Of a DNA stretch of 64,000 bases, positions 14,734 to 24,800 are shown one piece after another. This DNA comes from Longimicrobium sp. (GTDB lineage: Bacteria > Gemmatimonadota > Gemmatimonadetes > Longimicrobiales > Longimicrobiaceae), in assembly GCA_036389135.1 (NCBI GenBank), contig DASVQP010000076.1:62001-126000 (forward strand), given 5' to 3'. Both the position numbers and the translations under genes were made by a program. How positions within the stretch are numbered: the stretch's first letter is position 1; every line of letters begins with the position of its first letter. The notes under the pieces were generated by a model. That model saw nothing but the letters and a program-made list of their open reading frames with translations. It was not told the origin of the DNA and ran no database searches.

Positions 14734-15648
14734 TCATTCCTCCACCAGCTCCGCCGAATCCTGAACCGCGCCGCGGGCGCGGGCGAGGCGGCCGGCCCAG
14801 ACGGTGACCGAGACGCCCGCGAAGATCAGGAGCGCGGCGGGAAGAAGGCGGGCGGAGGGGCGCTCGTGGAGGAGCCAGGTCGCCAGCACGGCGGTGAGGA
14901 TCGGCTGGATGTAGACGAAGACGCTCACCACGCTGCTCTCCACCCGGGTGAGCGCGTAGACGTTCAGGTAGTAGGCGCCCACCGTGGGTCCGACCACGAT
15001 CCAGGCCAGCGCCGTCCAGGTGACCGCTGTGGCGCGCCCCGCTTCGGCCAGCAGGGGGGCGGCGCCCCACGGCATCATTCCCGGAACGCCGAAGACGAAG
15101 ACCCAGGTGATGACCGTCAGCGGGTGATAGCGCTGCACCAGCCCGCGCGAGATCACCAGGTACACGGAGAAGCAGGCGACGTTGAGCAGCGCCAGCAGGT
15201 TGCCGAGCGCGGCGCCGGTGTTCCCGCCCATCCCCACCAGGTAGAGCGCCCCCGATGCCGCCAGCCCGATCCCCAGCCACTTGGCGGGCGTCGCGCTCTC
15301 CTTCCTAAGCAGGATGGCGATGAGCAGCGTCATCGCGGGGCCCGCGGCGGTGAAGGTCTGCGCGGCCGTGGCCGTGGTCAGGGTGAGCGCGGTGATGTAG
15401 AGGAGCTGGTTGGCGATGACCCCGAAGACGGAGTACAGCGCCAGCTCCAGGTAGTCGCGAAGGGAGCGGACGCGCTCCCCCACCAGCACGCGGTGGAGCA
15501 CCAGGAAAAGCATCGCCGCAAAGGTCACGCGCAGCATCGCCAGCGCGGGGCTCGAAAGCTCGCGGAGCGCCACCTTCACCGCGATGGGGAGCGTGGAGAA
15601 GAGCACCTGCACCAGCACCAGCGATAAGTACACCTGCCGCGACTTCAA
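14734..15648 (-). CDS. EamA/DMT-superfamily permease
   Basis: 304 residues with ten predicted membrane helices in two five-helix EamA repeats (for example ALREL-SSPALAMLRVTFAAM, then WTALAWIVVGPTVGAYYLN in the second half). The family exports metabolites and amino acids; substrate unknown. TTG start. It converges on the ATP-grasp gene, so it is probably not part of the RiPP operon, although export of the peptide cannot be excluded. Confidence 0.85.
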   Translation of the reverse strand: MKSRQVYLSLVLVQVLFSTLPIAVKVALRELSSPALAMLRVTFAAMLFLVLHRVLVGERVRSLRDYLELALYSVFGVIANQLLYITALTLTTATAAQTFTAAGPAMTLLIAILLRKESATPAKWLGIGLAASGALYLVGMGGNTGAALGNLLALLNVACFSVYLVISRGLVQRYHPLTVITWVFVFGVPGMMPWGAAPLLAEAGRATAVTWTALAWIVVGPTVGAYYLNVYALTRVESSVVSVFVYIQPILTAVLATWLLHERPSARLLPAALLIFAGVSVTVWAGRLARARGAVQDSAELVEE

Positions 15649-15851
15649 GACGGCACCCTCTCCGGCGAACGAAAAAAGAAAATCCGGCCCGGCCCCCGGC
15701 GGGGGGCGGGACCGGTCCAGGGGTGCGGGTACACCGGCGCGGCGGCGAGGTTCGCGCGGGGTGCGCCCTGTCAGCGCGCGGGGCGGGTGCGTATCTTGCG
15801 CGCGCCGCGGTCAGCCCGCGGACCACAACCCGACCCTACGCCGGAGGAGAC

Positions 15852-16247
15852 ATGCCGAGTCACGAACACGACCACCCGACCCACGAACACACCCCTCACG
15901 CCGAGGACGGGCTCGGGCTGCTGGTCGGTTTCCGCATCTTCGAGGACGAAGGGGAGCTGTACCTGGCCGAAGCCGAGATCAGCCCGTACGTGGACGATTC
16001 CAATTCGCTCGGCGTGACCATGGTCTTCCACCCGCTCACCGGGATCGATCCGACCACGGACGAGGGCGACGACGAGCGCGAAGCCTTCCCCTTCGACTTC
16101 GACGACGAGCTGACCCGCGACGAGACCGCCCCGCTGCGCGACCAGGCGCAGGCGATCCTCCGCCAGCTCAGCCAGATCCCCGAGGAGTCGCTGCGCGAGT
16201 ACCTGCGCGTCGCCCGCGAGGAGCAGAAGATCGAGGAGGAGGAGTAG
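15852..16247 (+). CDS. acidic conserved hypothetical protein
   Basis: 131 residues with a good ribosome site (GGAGGAGAC before ATG). A His-rich start (HEHDHPTHEHTPHAED) is followed by a compact acidic domain (VGFRIFEDEGELYLAEAEIS, GVTMVFHPLTGIDP) and a Glu-rich helical tail ending in KIEEEEE-like residues. No signal peptide or known family. The His cluster might bind metal, but that is speculation. A strong hairpin terminator follows. Confidence 0.7.
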   Translation: MPSHEHDHPTHEHTPHAEDGLGLLVGFRIFEDEGELYLAEAEISPYVDDSNSLGVTMVFHPLTGIDPTTDEGDDEREAFPFDFDDELTRDETAPLRDQAQAILRQLSQIPEESLREYLRVAREEQKIEEEE

Positions 16248-16284
16248 GCAGGCATCGCAGGCCCTCTCCCCGCTCGTTCCTGCT

Positions 16285-16314
16285 GCCCCTCCCCCAAACT
16301 TCTGGGGGAGGGGC
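16285..16314 (+). terminator. hairpin terminator after the acidic protein gene
   Basis: 12-bp perfect stem (arms 16285-16296 and 16303-16314, GCCCCTCCCCCA) with an AACTTC loop, followed by GTTTGC. Sits in a convergent gap and could act in both directions. Confidence 0.65.
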
Positions 16315-16452
16315 GTTTGCGTGCATCCGCGCGGAGTGGTGATGACGGCGCGGGGGAGAGCACGGGCAGCCACGCGGGGCTGCCCCTACCAGTTGTCGCC
16401 GTGGTTCGATCGCGTCGGACCCGCGCAGATATCGGCAAACGGGCGAAGTGCA

Positions 16453-16515
16453 CCCTTTCCCCCGCTTGCGGGGGAAAGGGGGAACCCGCGTGCCTCGACG
16501 GTGGCCGAGGCACGC
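16453..16515. repeat. two adjacent hairpins in the convergent gap
   Basis: A 13-bp stem with arms 16453-16465 and 16468-16480 (CCCTTTCCCCCGC), followed by a second hairpin around 16489-16515 (CGTGCCTCG and CGAGGCACG arms). They precede the decarboxylase stop and may terminate that gene on the minus strand. No gene is seen between 16315 and 16528. Confidence 0.5.
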
Positions 16516-16528
16516 AGACCTCTCCCCC

Positions 16529-18469
16529 TCACAGCACCGCCTCCAGCACCCCCCGCAGCGTCTTCGCGAACCCGCCCACGAAGTCCATCTTCCCGCGCCG
16601 CGAGGCGAGGAACGGGTCCATCACGGTGCAGCGGATGACGCTGACGCCGCCCGCGCGCTCGTAGTCTTCGCGCGAGAAGCCGAGTGCTTCGAGAATGGGG
16701 TCGGCGGCGTGGCCGTACTCCCGCGCGCGCAGCACGGTCTTGGTGACGAAGTAGTCGAGCTGCCGCGCGGAGCGCTCCTCGGACACGCTCATGGCGCCGT
16801 ACACGCGCCCGGCGAAGTCGTTGGTCGCCTCCAGCGTGGTGAGCGATGGGTGGCCGATCGCGAAGCAGACGATGTTCAGGTCCGGCAGGGGGAGCGGGAA
16901 GAGGGTAAACGGGCCCCAGTCGCCGCTCGACAGGCGGCGGTGCAGGAGGAGGGCCCCGCGCGCCGTCTCGCCGATCAGCCGGCCGTAGCCGCTGGAGTCG
17001 AGCGGGAGCACCTTGTGCGACATCCACACCCCCGCCGCCGCCGCGCCCGGCTTCGACCCCTCGAAGATGAAGCGCCCGATGTACCCCCACTCCGACGCGC
17101 CGCGGTGGAACAGGTACGGCGCCTCCACCGCCACCAGCTCGCGCACCCGCAGGTCGCGAAAGGAGACCGCGCCCGCCGGGTACGGGATAAAGCCCAGCTT
17201 GTGCGGGTCAATGGTGACGGTATCGGTGCGCTCCATTGCGCAGAGGCCACGGTACACTCCCTCTTCGGGCCACGCCTCGGGCGCATAGTCGGCGAGCGCG
17301 TCCTCGTAGGAGCGTCGCCGCCCGTCCGGCCCGCGTGTGATGGACGCCGCGTAGCCGCCCCACGCCGCGTCCGCGTGCAGGTGGAAGGCGACGCCGCGCT
17401 CCCGCGCCACCCGGTCGCGCACGTCGGCGATCAGGTCCAGGCGGTCCACCGCGCTCTCCTCCGTCGTCCCGATCACGGAGACGCAGGCGATGATGGGCTG
17501 CTTGCGGTCCGCCAGGGCGTGCACCGTCGCCTCCAGCGCGGCGGGGTCCATGCGAAAGCGCCGGTCCACCGGGACGTGGATGAGCTGCCGCCCGCCGATC
17601 CCCAGCGCGCGGCAGATCTTCTCCCACGAGTAGTGCGCGGTGGAGGGGACCAGCACCGCCCCGTCCTGCAGCGCGTCGCCGAACTGCTGCGACAGGCGCC
17701 GCCCGAACTCCTGGTAGCCGAGCCCGGCCAGCGAGTGCTGCGCCAGCGCCTCCACCGCCGCCGCGTCATCCCCGAGCCGCGCGCGGAAGGCGTCGGCCAG
17801 GTCCATGGCGTCCTCGGGCGCGACGTTGAGGAGACCCCACAGGTCCATGTCGTCCAGCGACGCGCGTCCACCCGCGGGAGTGCCCACCGACAGCCCGCCG
17901 ACCCCCGCCTCCTCCGCCGCCCAGCGCACCGCCATGGGAAGGTACTTCACGTTGCGCGCGACCCAGAGCGCCTCGAAATTCGCGACGGTGCCGCCCGAGG
18001 TGAGGTGCCCCCACTGCTTGGCGGGATCGTAGCCGATCATGCGCGCGAGCTGGTCCGCCACCTCCAGCTCCATCCGCGTGGTGACGGGCGACGCCTCGGC
18101 GGCCACGTTGTTCGGGTTGTACAGCATGGTGGCGAAGTAGCCGATCAGGCTCGCCATCGTCAGGTCGCTGGACATGTGCCCGATGTAGCGCGGGCTGAAG
18201 AAGGGCACCCCCGCCTTGAGCTCGCCCAGCAGCCCCATCAGCTCGGTGGAGAGCGTCGAAAGCGAAGCCTGGTACTCGGGCGCTAGCCTGTCCATCTCCC
18301 GCACCTGGAAGCCGTCCTCCGGGTGGAAGTTGCGCCTCCAGAAGACGTGGTCGCGGAACGCCTCCAGCAGCAGCCGCTCGAAGATGTCCGCGTTCTCGCC
18401 CTTGGGCCCTAAAAAGATGGACGCGAGGTCCACGGGGGCCTCGCGCCGATAGTTGTTGTGATCGTTCAT
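16529..18469 (-). CDS. group II PLP-dependent decarboxylase (tyrosine-decarboxylase-like)
   Basis: 646 residues, the length of bacterial tyrosine decarboxylases rather than the 450-500 residues of GadB or DDC. PLP contacts: HLTSGGTVANFEAL (phosphate), HADAAWGGY (pyridine-N Asp and stacking Ala), and IDPHKLGFIPYPAG with the Schiff-base Lys. NPNNVAAEASPVTT near residue 118 matches the substrate-pocket segment of this family. Likely removes CO2 from an aromatic or acidic amino acid; the exact substrate is not readable. No permease lies beside it, unlike acid-resistance tyrosine decarboxylase loci. Single gene. Confidence 0.82.
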   Translation of the reverse strand: MNDHNNYRREAPVDLASIFLGPKGENADIFERLLLEAFRDHVFWRRNFHPEDGFQVREMDRLAPEYQASLSTLSTELMGLLGELKAGVPFFSPRYIGHMSSDLTMASLIGYFATMLYNPNNVAAEASPVTTRMELEVADQLARMIGYDPAKQWGHLTSGGTVANFEALWVARNVKYLPMAVRWAAEEAGVGGLSVGTPAGGRASLDDMDLWGLLNVAPEDAMDLADAFRARLGDDAAAVEALAQHSLAGLGYQEFGRRLSQQFGDALQDGAVLVPSTAHYSWEKICRALGIGGRQLIHVPVDRRFRMDPAALEATVHALADRKQPIIACVSVIGTTEESAVDRLDLIADVRDRVARERGVAFHLHADAAWGGYAASITRGPDGRRRSYEDALADYAPEAWPEEGVYRGLCAMERTDTVTIDPHKLGFIPYPAGAVSFRDLRVRELVAVEAPYLFHRGASEWGYIGRFIFEGSKPGAAAAGVWMSHKVLPLDSSGYGRLIGETARGALLLHRRLSSGDWGPFTLFPLPLPDLNIVCFAIGHPSLTTLEATNDFAGRVYGAMSVSEERSARQLDYFVTKTVLRAREYGHAADPILEALGFSREDYERAGGVSVIRCTVMDPFLASRRGKMDFVGGFAKTLRGVLEAVL

Positions 18470-18560
18470 TTCTTCGACTCTCGTTCATCCCGCCGCGGCG
18501 AGCCCGCGCGGGCCGCACGATCTAGCCCCCCCGTGCTTCCAACGCAACCCCAACCGCGCC

Positions 18561-18653
18561 TCACACAGAGCCACAGAGAGAACGGCGAGAACAGAAAAGG
18601 AGTTCCTTTGCGGCTTGCGGTTCCCCTCTGTGCCCTCTGTGTGAGGCTGTTTT
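18561..18653. repeat. CACAGAGG-family palindromic repeat, copy 3
   Basis: Left arm CCTCACACAGAGCCACAGAG, right arm CTCTGTGCCCTCTGTGTGAG. Lies upstream of the decarboxylase and abuts the stop of the small lipoprotein gene. Confidence 0.8.
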
Positions 18654-18657
18654 CTTT

Positions 18658-18831
18658 TCACCCGCCGGTGCGCGGACCGTTCGGGCCGGTGACGTCGGAC
18701 TTGGCGCTGTCTGCCTGGACGGCGGCGGGGGTGGGCCGGTCCTGTCCGGCGGACGCGGGGGCACCGTCGGCGCCGGGCTCGTGGTGACCGCAGGCAGAGC
18801 ACAGCAGAAGGGCGGCGATCAGAAGTCGCAT
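18658..18831 (-). CDS. small lipoprotein, 57 residues
   Basis: MRLLIAALLLCSAC is a lipoprotein signal with the Cys at residue 14; the mature part is about 43 residues, Ala/Pro/Asp-rich and probably disordered. It follows the PHP gene by 14 bases in the same direction. A longer in-frame reading across the PHP gene is an overlap artefact. Function unknown. Confidence 0.6.
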   Translation of the reverse strand: MRLLIAALLLCSACGHHEPGADGAPASAGQDRPTPAAVQADSAKSDVTGPNGPRTGG

Positions 18832-18845
18832 GGTCTCGCTCCGGT

Positions 18846-19511
18846 TCAGTCGGGAAGGATCAGCTTGCGCACCTTTGCATACGCCGAGCCCAGCACCACG
18901 AGCTGCGACGAGGTCCCCCGCGCCGCCACCCGCCCCGCGTCCAGCGCGCGGAGCAATCCGTCGCGCGTGGGCTCGAACGGGGGCACCTCCACGAAGGCGG
19001 CACCGATCTCGGCCAGCGTGTGCGCGTCCGAGCCCGCGCCGAGGCGCTTTCCCGCCGCGCGCGCCCACGATTCGCCCCTTTCGTTCAGCTCGGGGCGAAA
19101 GGTACGCGCGTTGTGCGCCTCCACCACGTCCACCAGCTCCGCGATCTCGTCCAGCAGCTTCCCCGCCCCGCTGCGGCGCGTGTCGAAGGGGTGCGGAACG
19201 TACACGACGCCGCCCTGGCCCCGGATCGCCTCGCACGTCTCGCGCAGCGGCGTTCCACGGGGGATCGCGTCGGTGAGGAAGATGCCGATGATGTCCGGCC
19301 CCTCTCGCGTCTTCACCTCCTCGCCCACTAGCACGCGCCCGGGCGCCAGGTCGCGCAGGCGGAGGGCGCCCTCGATGCGGTTGTGGTCGGCGATGACCAC
19401 GCGGTCGATCCCCCGCTCGTCCATCGCGGCGAGGATCCCCTCCAGCGGGTTCAGCGAGTCCGGCGAGTGGCGGGTGTGGACGTGCATGTCCACGCGCAGC
19501 AGCTCAGCCAC
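18846..19511 (-). CDS. PHP-domain metal-dependent phosphoesterase
   Basis: 221 residues with the PHP active-site motifs: DMHVHTRHSPDS (HxH, motif I), VVIADHNRIEG (motif II), GEEVKTREG (motif III), VPHPFD (HPF) and GAGSDAHT (motif IV). PHP proteins hydrolyse nucleotide or amino-acid phosphates, using two or three metal ions. The GTG start overlaps the coaE stop by eight bases, so the pair is cotranslated. Substrate unknown. Confidence 0.85.
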   Translation of the reverse strand: MAELLRVDMHVHTRHSPDSLNPLEGILAAMDERGIDRVVIADHNRIEGALRLRDLAPGRVLVGEEVKTREGPDIIGIFLTDAIPRGTPLRETCEAIRGQGGVVYVPHPFDTRRSGAGKLLDEIAELVDVVEAHNARTFRPELNERGESWARAAGKRLGAGSDAHTLAEIGAAFVEVPPFEPTRDGLLRALDAGRVAARGTSSQLVVLGSAYAKVRKLILPD

Positions 19512-20109
19512 GCGCGCGCCGCGCCAGCTCGGTCCACACCTCGCGCGAGCGGCGGTCCAGCTCCATCAGCGTCCCCGCGTTGGAAATCACGAAGTCGGCG
19601 CGCGCGCGCTTCAACTCGGACGGCATCTGCGCGGCGATCATGCGGCGCGCCTCCTCCGGGTCCATCCCGCGGTCGCCCACCAGCCGCGCCAGGCGCACCT
19701 CCTCCGGGGCGTCCACCAGCACCACCGCGTCGAAGTCGTCCACCAGCCCCGCTTCGAAGAGGAGGGGGATGTCCGCCACCACCACGCGCTCCCCCCGCTC
19801 CTCCGCGGCGCGGTACGCCTCCTCGCGTAGCTCGGCGACGGCGGGGTGCACGATGGCCTCCAGCCGCTCGCGCGCGCTCGGGTCGGCGAAGACGATGCGG
19901 CGCAGCGCGGCGCGGTCCAGCCCGCCCCCGGCCTCCACCACCTCGTCGCCCCACTCCTCCGCGATGCGGGCCAGCGCCGGCGTCCCCGGCTCCACCGCCT
20001 GGCGCGAAAGGACGTCGGCGTCCACCACGGTGGCGTCGAGCGAGCGCCAGATGCGCGCCACCGTGGACTTGCCCGCGGCGATGTTCCCGGTGAGCCCCAC
20101 CTTCAGCAT
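19504..20109 (-). CDS. coaE: dephospho-CoA kinase
   Basis: Last step of CoA synthesis: phosphorylates the 3'-hydroxyl of dephospho-CoA. 201 residues. P-loop GLTGNIAAGKSTVA at residues 5-18, the substrate Asp in VVDADVLSRQAV, HPAV in IVHPAVAEL, and VVADIPLLFEAGL, all diagnostic. ATG 20109 gives the canonical MLKVGLTGNI start. Preceded by the GspG-like gene with a five-base gap. Confidence 0.93.
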   Translation of the reverse strand: MLKVGLTGNIAAGKSTVARIWRSLDATVVDADVLSRQAVEPGTPALARIAEEWGDEVVEAGGGLDRAALRRIVFADPSARERLEAIVHPAVAELREEAYRAAEERGERVVVADIPLLFEAGLVDDFDAVVLVDAPEEVRLARLVGDRGMDPEEARRMIAAQMPSELKRARADFVISNAGTLMELDRRSREVWTELARRARG

Positions 20110-20114
20110 CGCGC

Positions 20115-20504
20115 TCACCGGCGCACCGCCGGCTTGCGAAGCTGCGGCTCGGAAACGATGTCGTCCGGCGTGTTGGGGAGGCGGTCCCTTCCCGCGGAGC
20201 CCACGAAGTACGCCTTGCGGGTGACGCGCAGGTAGAAGGGCGTTCCCCACGGGTCCTGCGCCGCATCTTTTTTGAAGTTGCGCCGCGCCACGAACTCCGC
20301 GAAGCCGGCCGGGTCGGGGATGTTGCGCCCCAAAGTCTCCTCCTCGTGCAGGATGCCCGCGATCTCGTTGACGCGGTTGCGCGCGGACCATTCGTAGAAC
20401 GGGTTCAGCGCCGGCTGCACGTGGGGCATGGCCCGCGCGCGAAGCTGCGGCACGAGCACAACGGCGCCGATCAGGAGAAGGAGGAAACCGAGCAGCTTGG
20501 ACAT
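20115..20504 (-). CDS. membrane-anchored protein with GspG-like C-terminus
   Basis: 129 residues. One N-terminal helix (LLGFLLLLIGAVVLVPQL) then a soluble domain ending in DPWGTPFYLRV and SAGRDRLPNTPDDI. That ending matches the calcium-binding C-terminal loop of type II secretion major pseudopilin GspG. It lacks the prepilin peptidase motif (no GFTLIE), so it is not a true pseudopilin. Probably an inner-membrane protein exposed to the periplasm; function unknown. Operon with coaE and PHP. Confidence 0.65.
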   Translation of the reverse strand: MSKLLGFLLLLIGAVVLVPQLRARAMPHVQPALNPFYEWSARNRVNEIAGILHEEETLGRNIPDPAGFAEFVARRNFKKDAAQDPWGTPFYLRVTRKAYFVGSAGRDRLPNTPDDIVSEPQLRKPAVRR

Positions 20505-20556
20505 CGAATGGCTCCGGACGGGAAGTCGTGGCGCGCGCGACGGCGCGGGCCGGGTG

Positions 20557-21531
20557 CTACGAGGGGCGGGAGAAGATCTCCGCCCCGTCCGGCGACGGGT
20601 GTACGACGGCGCGTCCCGCGGCGGCCAGCCGGTCCAGGTGGGCGCGCGTCTCGCGGAGCGCCAGCATCCGCGTGGAGGGGGCGAGATCGCGTCCCGGGTA
20701 GCGCCACTTCACCACCTCCCAGGTGCTCATCGGCCCTCCGTCCAGACACGCGTCCACCGCTTCGGTCTCGGCCTCGGCGGCGTCGCGCAGCTCGCCGATC
20801 CGCTGCGGGCCCGTCGGCGCGCCGTGCCCCCCCAGGATCAGGACGGGCGCGAGCGCCTCCAGCCGCTCCAGTGCCGCCACGTAGTCACCCACCGGGTCCG
20901 CGCGCTGGCGGTTCACTCCCAGTGTGGGGGTGATGCGGGGGAGGACGGCGTCGCCCGCGATCAGCACCCCGTCCGCCGGGCGGTGGAGCGAGACGTGCCC
21001 CGCCGTGTGCCCCGGCGTCCACACCCACCGCCACCCCGGCGCGCCGGGCAGGTCGCCGTCCTCGCCGCGAAGGAGCACGTCGGCCGCGACGGGCGGGGCG
21101 AGCGCCTCGGAGCCGGAGATGGCGGCCTCCACGGCGCGCACCATCTCGGCGGGAGCCCCGGCGCGGCGCAGGAGGCTGGCGCGGTACGCGGCCTCGTCCT
21201 CCGGGTGGGCGGCGGCGAAGGCCATCCGCTCCGCGTCCAGCGCCCCCATCGCCACCGGCGCGGGCGCCGCCTGGAGCGCGCGGGCGGCGAGCCCCACGTG
21301 ATCCCGGTGCATGTGCGTGATGAGGTGCAGGCATACGCCGTTCCACCCCCCCGCCGCCTCCCTCACGCCGCCCTCCAGCGCCTCCCACGCCTCGTCCGTC
21401 CCGATTCCGCCATCCACGAGCATCCACCTGTCCGCCTGTAGGCGCACCAGGTACGCGTGCACCTGGAACGGCACGAACGAAAGCGGCGTCGTGATGCGCC
21501 AGACATCCGGCGCTGCGGGGTGTGCGGGCAA
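20557..21531 (-). CDS. metallo-beta-lactamase fold hydrolase
   Basis: 324 residues with an intact binuclear zinc site: HMHRDH (near residue 91), a second His in WTPGHTAGHVSLH, and Asp in LIAGDAVLPR, with a late GGHGAP. A C-terminal helical extension (ELRDAAEAETEAVDACL and onwards) resembles the LACTB2 / RNase-Z-like thioesterase subgroup. Substrate unknown. Starts at TTG 21531. Lies 52 bases upstream of the coaE group on the same strand. Confidence 0.82.
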   Translation of the reverse strand: MPAHPAAPDVWRITTPLSFVPFQVHAYLVRLQADRWMLVDGGIGTDEAWEALEGGVREAAGGWNGVCLHLITHMHRDHVGLAARALQAAPAPVAMGALDAERMAFAAAHPEDEAAYRASLLRRAGAPAEMVRAVEAAISGSEALAPPVAADVLLRGEDGDLPGAPGWRWVWTPGHTAGHVSLHRPADGVLIAGDAVLPRITPTLGVNRQRADPVGDYVAALERLEALAPVLILGGHGAPTGPQRIGELRDAAEAETEAVDACLDGGPMSTWEVVKWRYPGRDLAPSTRMLALRETRAHLDRLAAAGRAVVHPSPDGAEIFSRPS

Positions 21532-21639
21532 GTACGCCTGGCGCGCGGGTGGAGATCATGGGTCGAGGGTGTGTCTTCAAATATGGGTCCGAGTGCCGCA
21601 GTGGCAAGCCGCACGTTCGCCGCGCCACGAACGGCAGGT

Positions 21640-21675
21640 CTCACGCGGAGACGCGAACGCGCGGGGAGAGGCACA
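21640..21675. repeat. inverted copy of the GC-rich intergenic repeat
   Basis: TCTCACGCGGAGACGCGAAC with following GC-rich bases, the reverse complement of the string near 6546. It sits in the 320-base gap between the MBL hydrolase and mfd, which otherwise holds only the mfd promoter. Confidence 0.45.
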
Positions 21676-21762
21676 GGTGGCCGGGGAGCCGCTGCTCCCC
21701 CAGCGCGGCGCGTCACCATCGGCGATTTCGTTCGTTCCTGCATATCGCTTCCTGTCCCCCGG

Positions 21763-21792
21763 TTGACTTGCAGCGCCCCGAGGGGCTAAAAT
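21763..21792 (+). promoter_or_regulatory. mfd promoter
   Basis: TTGACT (21763-21768), 18-base spacer, TAAAAT (21787-21792). Predicted start near 21799, about 53 bases before the chosen GTG of mfd. Confidence 0.6.
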
Positions 21793-21851
21793 CCAGGGTT
21801 GTCCCGAAAAACCCCAGTGCCGCCCCTGGAGCAGACCCGACCCACCGTGCT

Positions 21852-24800
21852 GTGCCGCACCCGCTGCTGATCGATTCGTTCCGGTCCGTCCCCGCCTTCC
21901 AGGCGCTGGCGGCTAGCCTGCCGCGGGCAGGGGGGAGCGCGCTTGCCTCGGGGCTCGCCGGCTCCGCCCCGCTGGTGCTGGTGTCCGCGCTTCACCGCGC
22001 CCGTCCCGAGCGGATCTGGACGCTGGTGGCCCCCGGGCCCGAAGCCGCCGAGCAGGCCACCGCCGACCTGGAAGCGCTCCTGGGCGAGGGCGCCGTCTTC
22101 CTGTACCCGCAACGCGAGTCGCTGCCGTACGAGGAGGGCGAGCCGCACCTGGAGATCGGCGGCACGCGCGTGGAGGCGCTGGAGGCGCTCCTCTCCGGTC
22201 GCGCCTCGCTCCTGGTCACCACGCCGCGCGCGCTGCAGGAGCTGGCTCCCGCCGTGGAAGGGTTGGACGACCTGCGGCTGGAGATCCGCACCGGCGAGGA
22301 CGTGCTCCTCCCCGAGCTGGCGGCGCGGCTGGAGGGGATGGGCTTCGAGCGGGTCCCTACGGTGGAGGCGGTGGGGCAGTTCGCGCTGCGCGGCGGCATC
22401 GTGGACGTCTTCGGCTTCGGCGCGCCCGAGCCGGCCCGCATCGAGTTCTTTGGCGACACCGTCGAGTCGATCCGCTTCTTCGACATCCTGACGCAGCTCT
22501 CCGTGCGCGCCGTGGACGAGCTGCAGCTCCTTCCCGTGGACCTGCGCGCGCAGGCCAGCGTGGGAGCGCGCTCCGCACGCGCCACCGAGGGGAGCGAGCG
22601 CAAGTCGCTGCTGGAGTACCTGCCGCAGGACGCGGTGGTGGTGCACCTGGCAGGCGGCGGCACGCGAGGCGAGCTGGACCGCACCTGGCAGGAGGTCCGC
22701 CGCCTCCACGCCGCCGAGGCGCAGCGCGGCAACCGCCCGGAGTTGCCGGAGACGCTCTTCCTTCCGTCCGAGGAGGCGGCGCGCAGGCTGGAAGGGTTCG
22801 CCCAGCTCTTCATCGAGGACACGGGCACCCTCCCCACCCAGACCACGGCCCGCTTCCGCGCCCTGCCGCCGGAGGCCATCGACCGCGACATGGGCCGCCT
22901 GGGCGACGTGCTGCGCGGGGCCGCGGCGCGCGGCGAGCAGACGCTGATCCTGTGCGACAACCAGGGGCAGCTGGAGCGCCTGCAGGAGCTGCTGGACGAG
23001 CTGCGCATCGCGCGGCACGTGGAGCTGGGGATCGGCTCCATCGGCGGCGGCTTCGTGCTGGCGGACGCGGAGCCACCGCTGCGGCTGCTGACCGACCACG
23101 AGATCTTTCGCCGCTCGCGCCGCGTGCGCAGGCGCAGGAGGTTCCGCGGCGGGGCGGCGCTGGAGAGCATCGCGGCGCTCAAGCCGGGGGACTACGTCGT
23201 CCACATGGACCATGGCGTGGGGCAGTTCCGGCGGATGGAGCTGGTGCGCGTGGGCGAGGAGCAGTTCGAGACGCTGGTGATCGAGTACGCGGGGGGCGAG
23301 CTCCTGCGCGTGCCCGTGCACCGGGTGGACCTGATCGAGCGGTGGGTGAGCGATCCGGACGAGAACGCGCCCGCGCCCAAGGTGCACCGCATCGGCGGCA
23401 AGGACTGGAGCCGGCAGAAGCAGCGGACGAAGAAGGCCATCGAGGAGATGACCTCGGAGCTGCTGGAGCTGTACGCCGCCCGCGCCGCGGAGAAGGGGTA
23501 CGCGTTCTCCGCCGACACCCGCTGGCAGCGCGAGATGGAGAGCGCCTTCCTCTTTGAGGACACGCCCGACCAGCGCCAGGCCACCGAGGACGTCAAAAAG
23601 GACATGGAGTCGCCCCGCCCCATGGACCGCCTGATCTGCGGCGACGTGGGCTACGGCAAAACGGAGATCGCCATCCGGGCCGCGTTCAAGTCGGTGCAGG
23701 ACGGCAAGCAGGTGGCGGTGCTGGTGCCGACGACGATCCTCGCCGAGCAGCACATGCACACGTTCAGCGAGCGGCTGGCCGACTTCCCGGTGCGCATCGA
23801 GGCGCTCTCGCGTTTCCGCACGACGAAGGAGCAGACGGAGGTGCTCAAGCGCCTGCAGGCAGGCGAGGTGGACATCCTGATCGGAACGCACCGCCTCCTG
23901 TCGCACGACGTGCACTTCAAGGACCTGGGCCTCATCGTCGTGGACGAGGAGCAGCGCTTCGGGGTGAAGCACAAGGAGCTCCTCAAGCAGCTCCGCCGCA
24001 CGGTGGACGTGCTGACGCTGACGGCCACGCCCATCCCGCGCACCCTGCACTTCTCCATGCTTGGGCTACGCGACATGACGCTGATCCAGACGCCGCCCCG
24101 CGACCGGCAGCCGGTGATCACCCACGTGCTCCCGTGGGCGGACGCGATCATCGAGGACGCCATGCGGCGCGAGCTGGACCGTGGCGGGCAGGTGTTCTTC
24201 GTCCACAACCGGGTGGAGACGATCGACACCGTCGCGCAGCGGGTGCAGCGGCTGATCCCGGAGGCACGCATCGCCATCGCGCACGGGCAGATGCGGGAGA
24301 AGGAGCTGGAGGCGGTGATGACCGCCTTCCTGGACGGCGAGCGCGACGTGCTGGTGGCCACCGCCATCATCGAGAGCGGGCTGGACGTGCCCCGCGCCAA
24401 CACGCTGATCGTGAACCGCGCCGACCACTTCGGCCTTTCGCAGCTCTACCAGATTCGTGGACGCGTGGGCCGAAGCCACCACCGGGCGTTCTGCTACCTG
24501 CTGATCCCGGACGAGATCCAGGAAGACGCTGAGAAGCGGCTGCGCGTGCTGGAGCACTACACCGAGCTGGGGAGCGGCTACCGCATCGCGCTCAAGGACC
24601 TCGAACTGCGGGGCGCGGGTAACATCCTCGGCTCGCAGCAGAGCGGCTTCGTGCACGCGGTGGGGCTGGACACGTACATGCGGCTGCTGGACGACACCAT
24701 CAAGCAGCTCAAGGGCGGCAAGGGCGAGAGCCGCGTGCAGCTCGCCGAGGTCTCGGTTGACGGCGCGGCGCTGATTCCCGACGACTACGTGACGGACGAG

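Noticed and set aside
14734-15648. EamA permease as the dedicated exporter of the graspetide
   Set aside because: It is on the opposite strand, separated by a nested repeat, and has no family link to RiPP export. Not excluded biologically, but not supported.
19451-20266. A longer alternative reading overlapping coaE and PHP
   Set aside because: It is a different frame of well-defined coaE and PHP genes and shows no family motifs.
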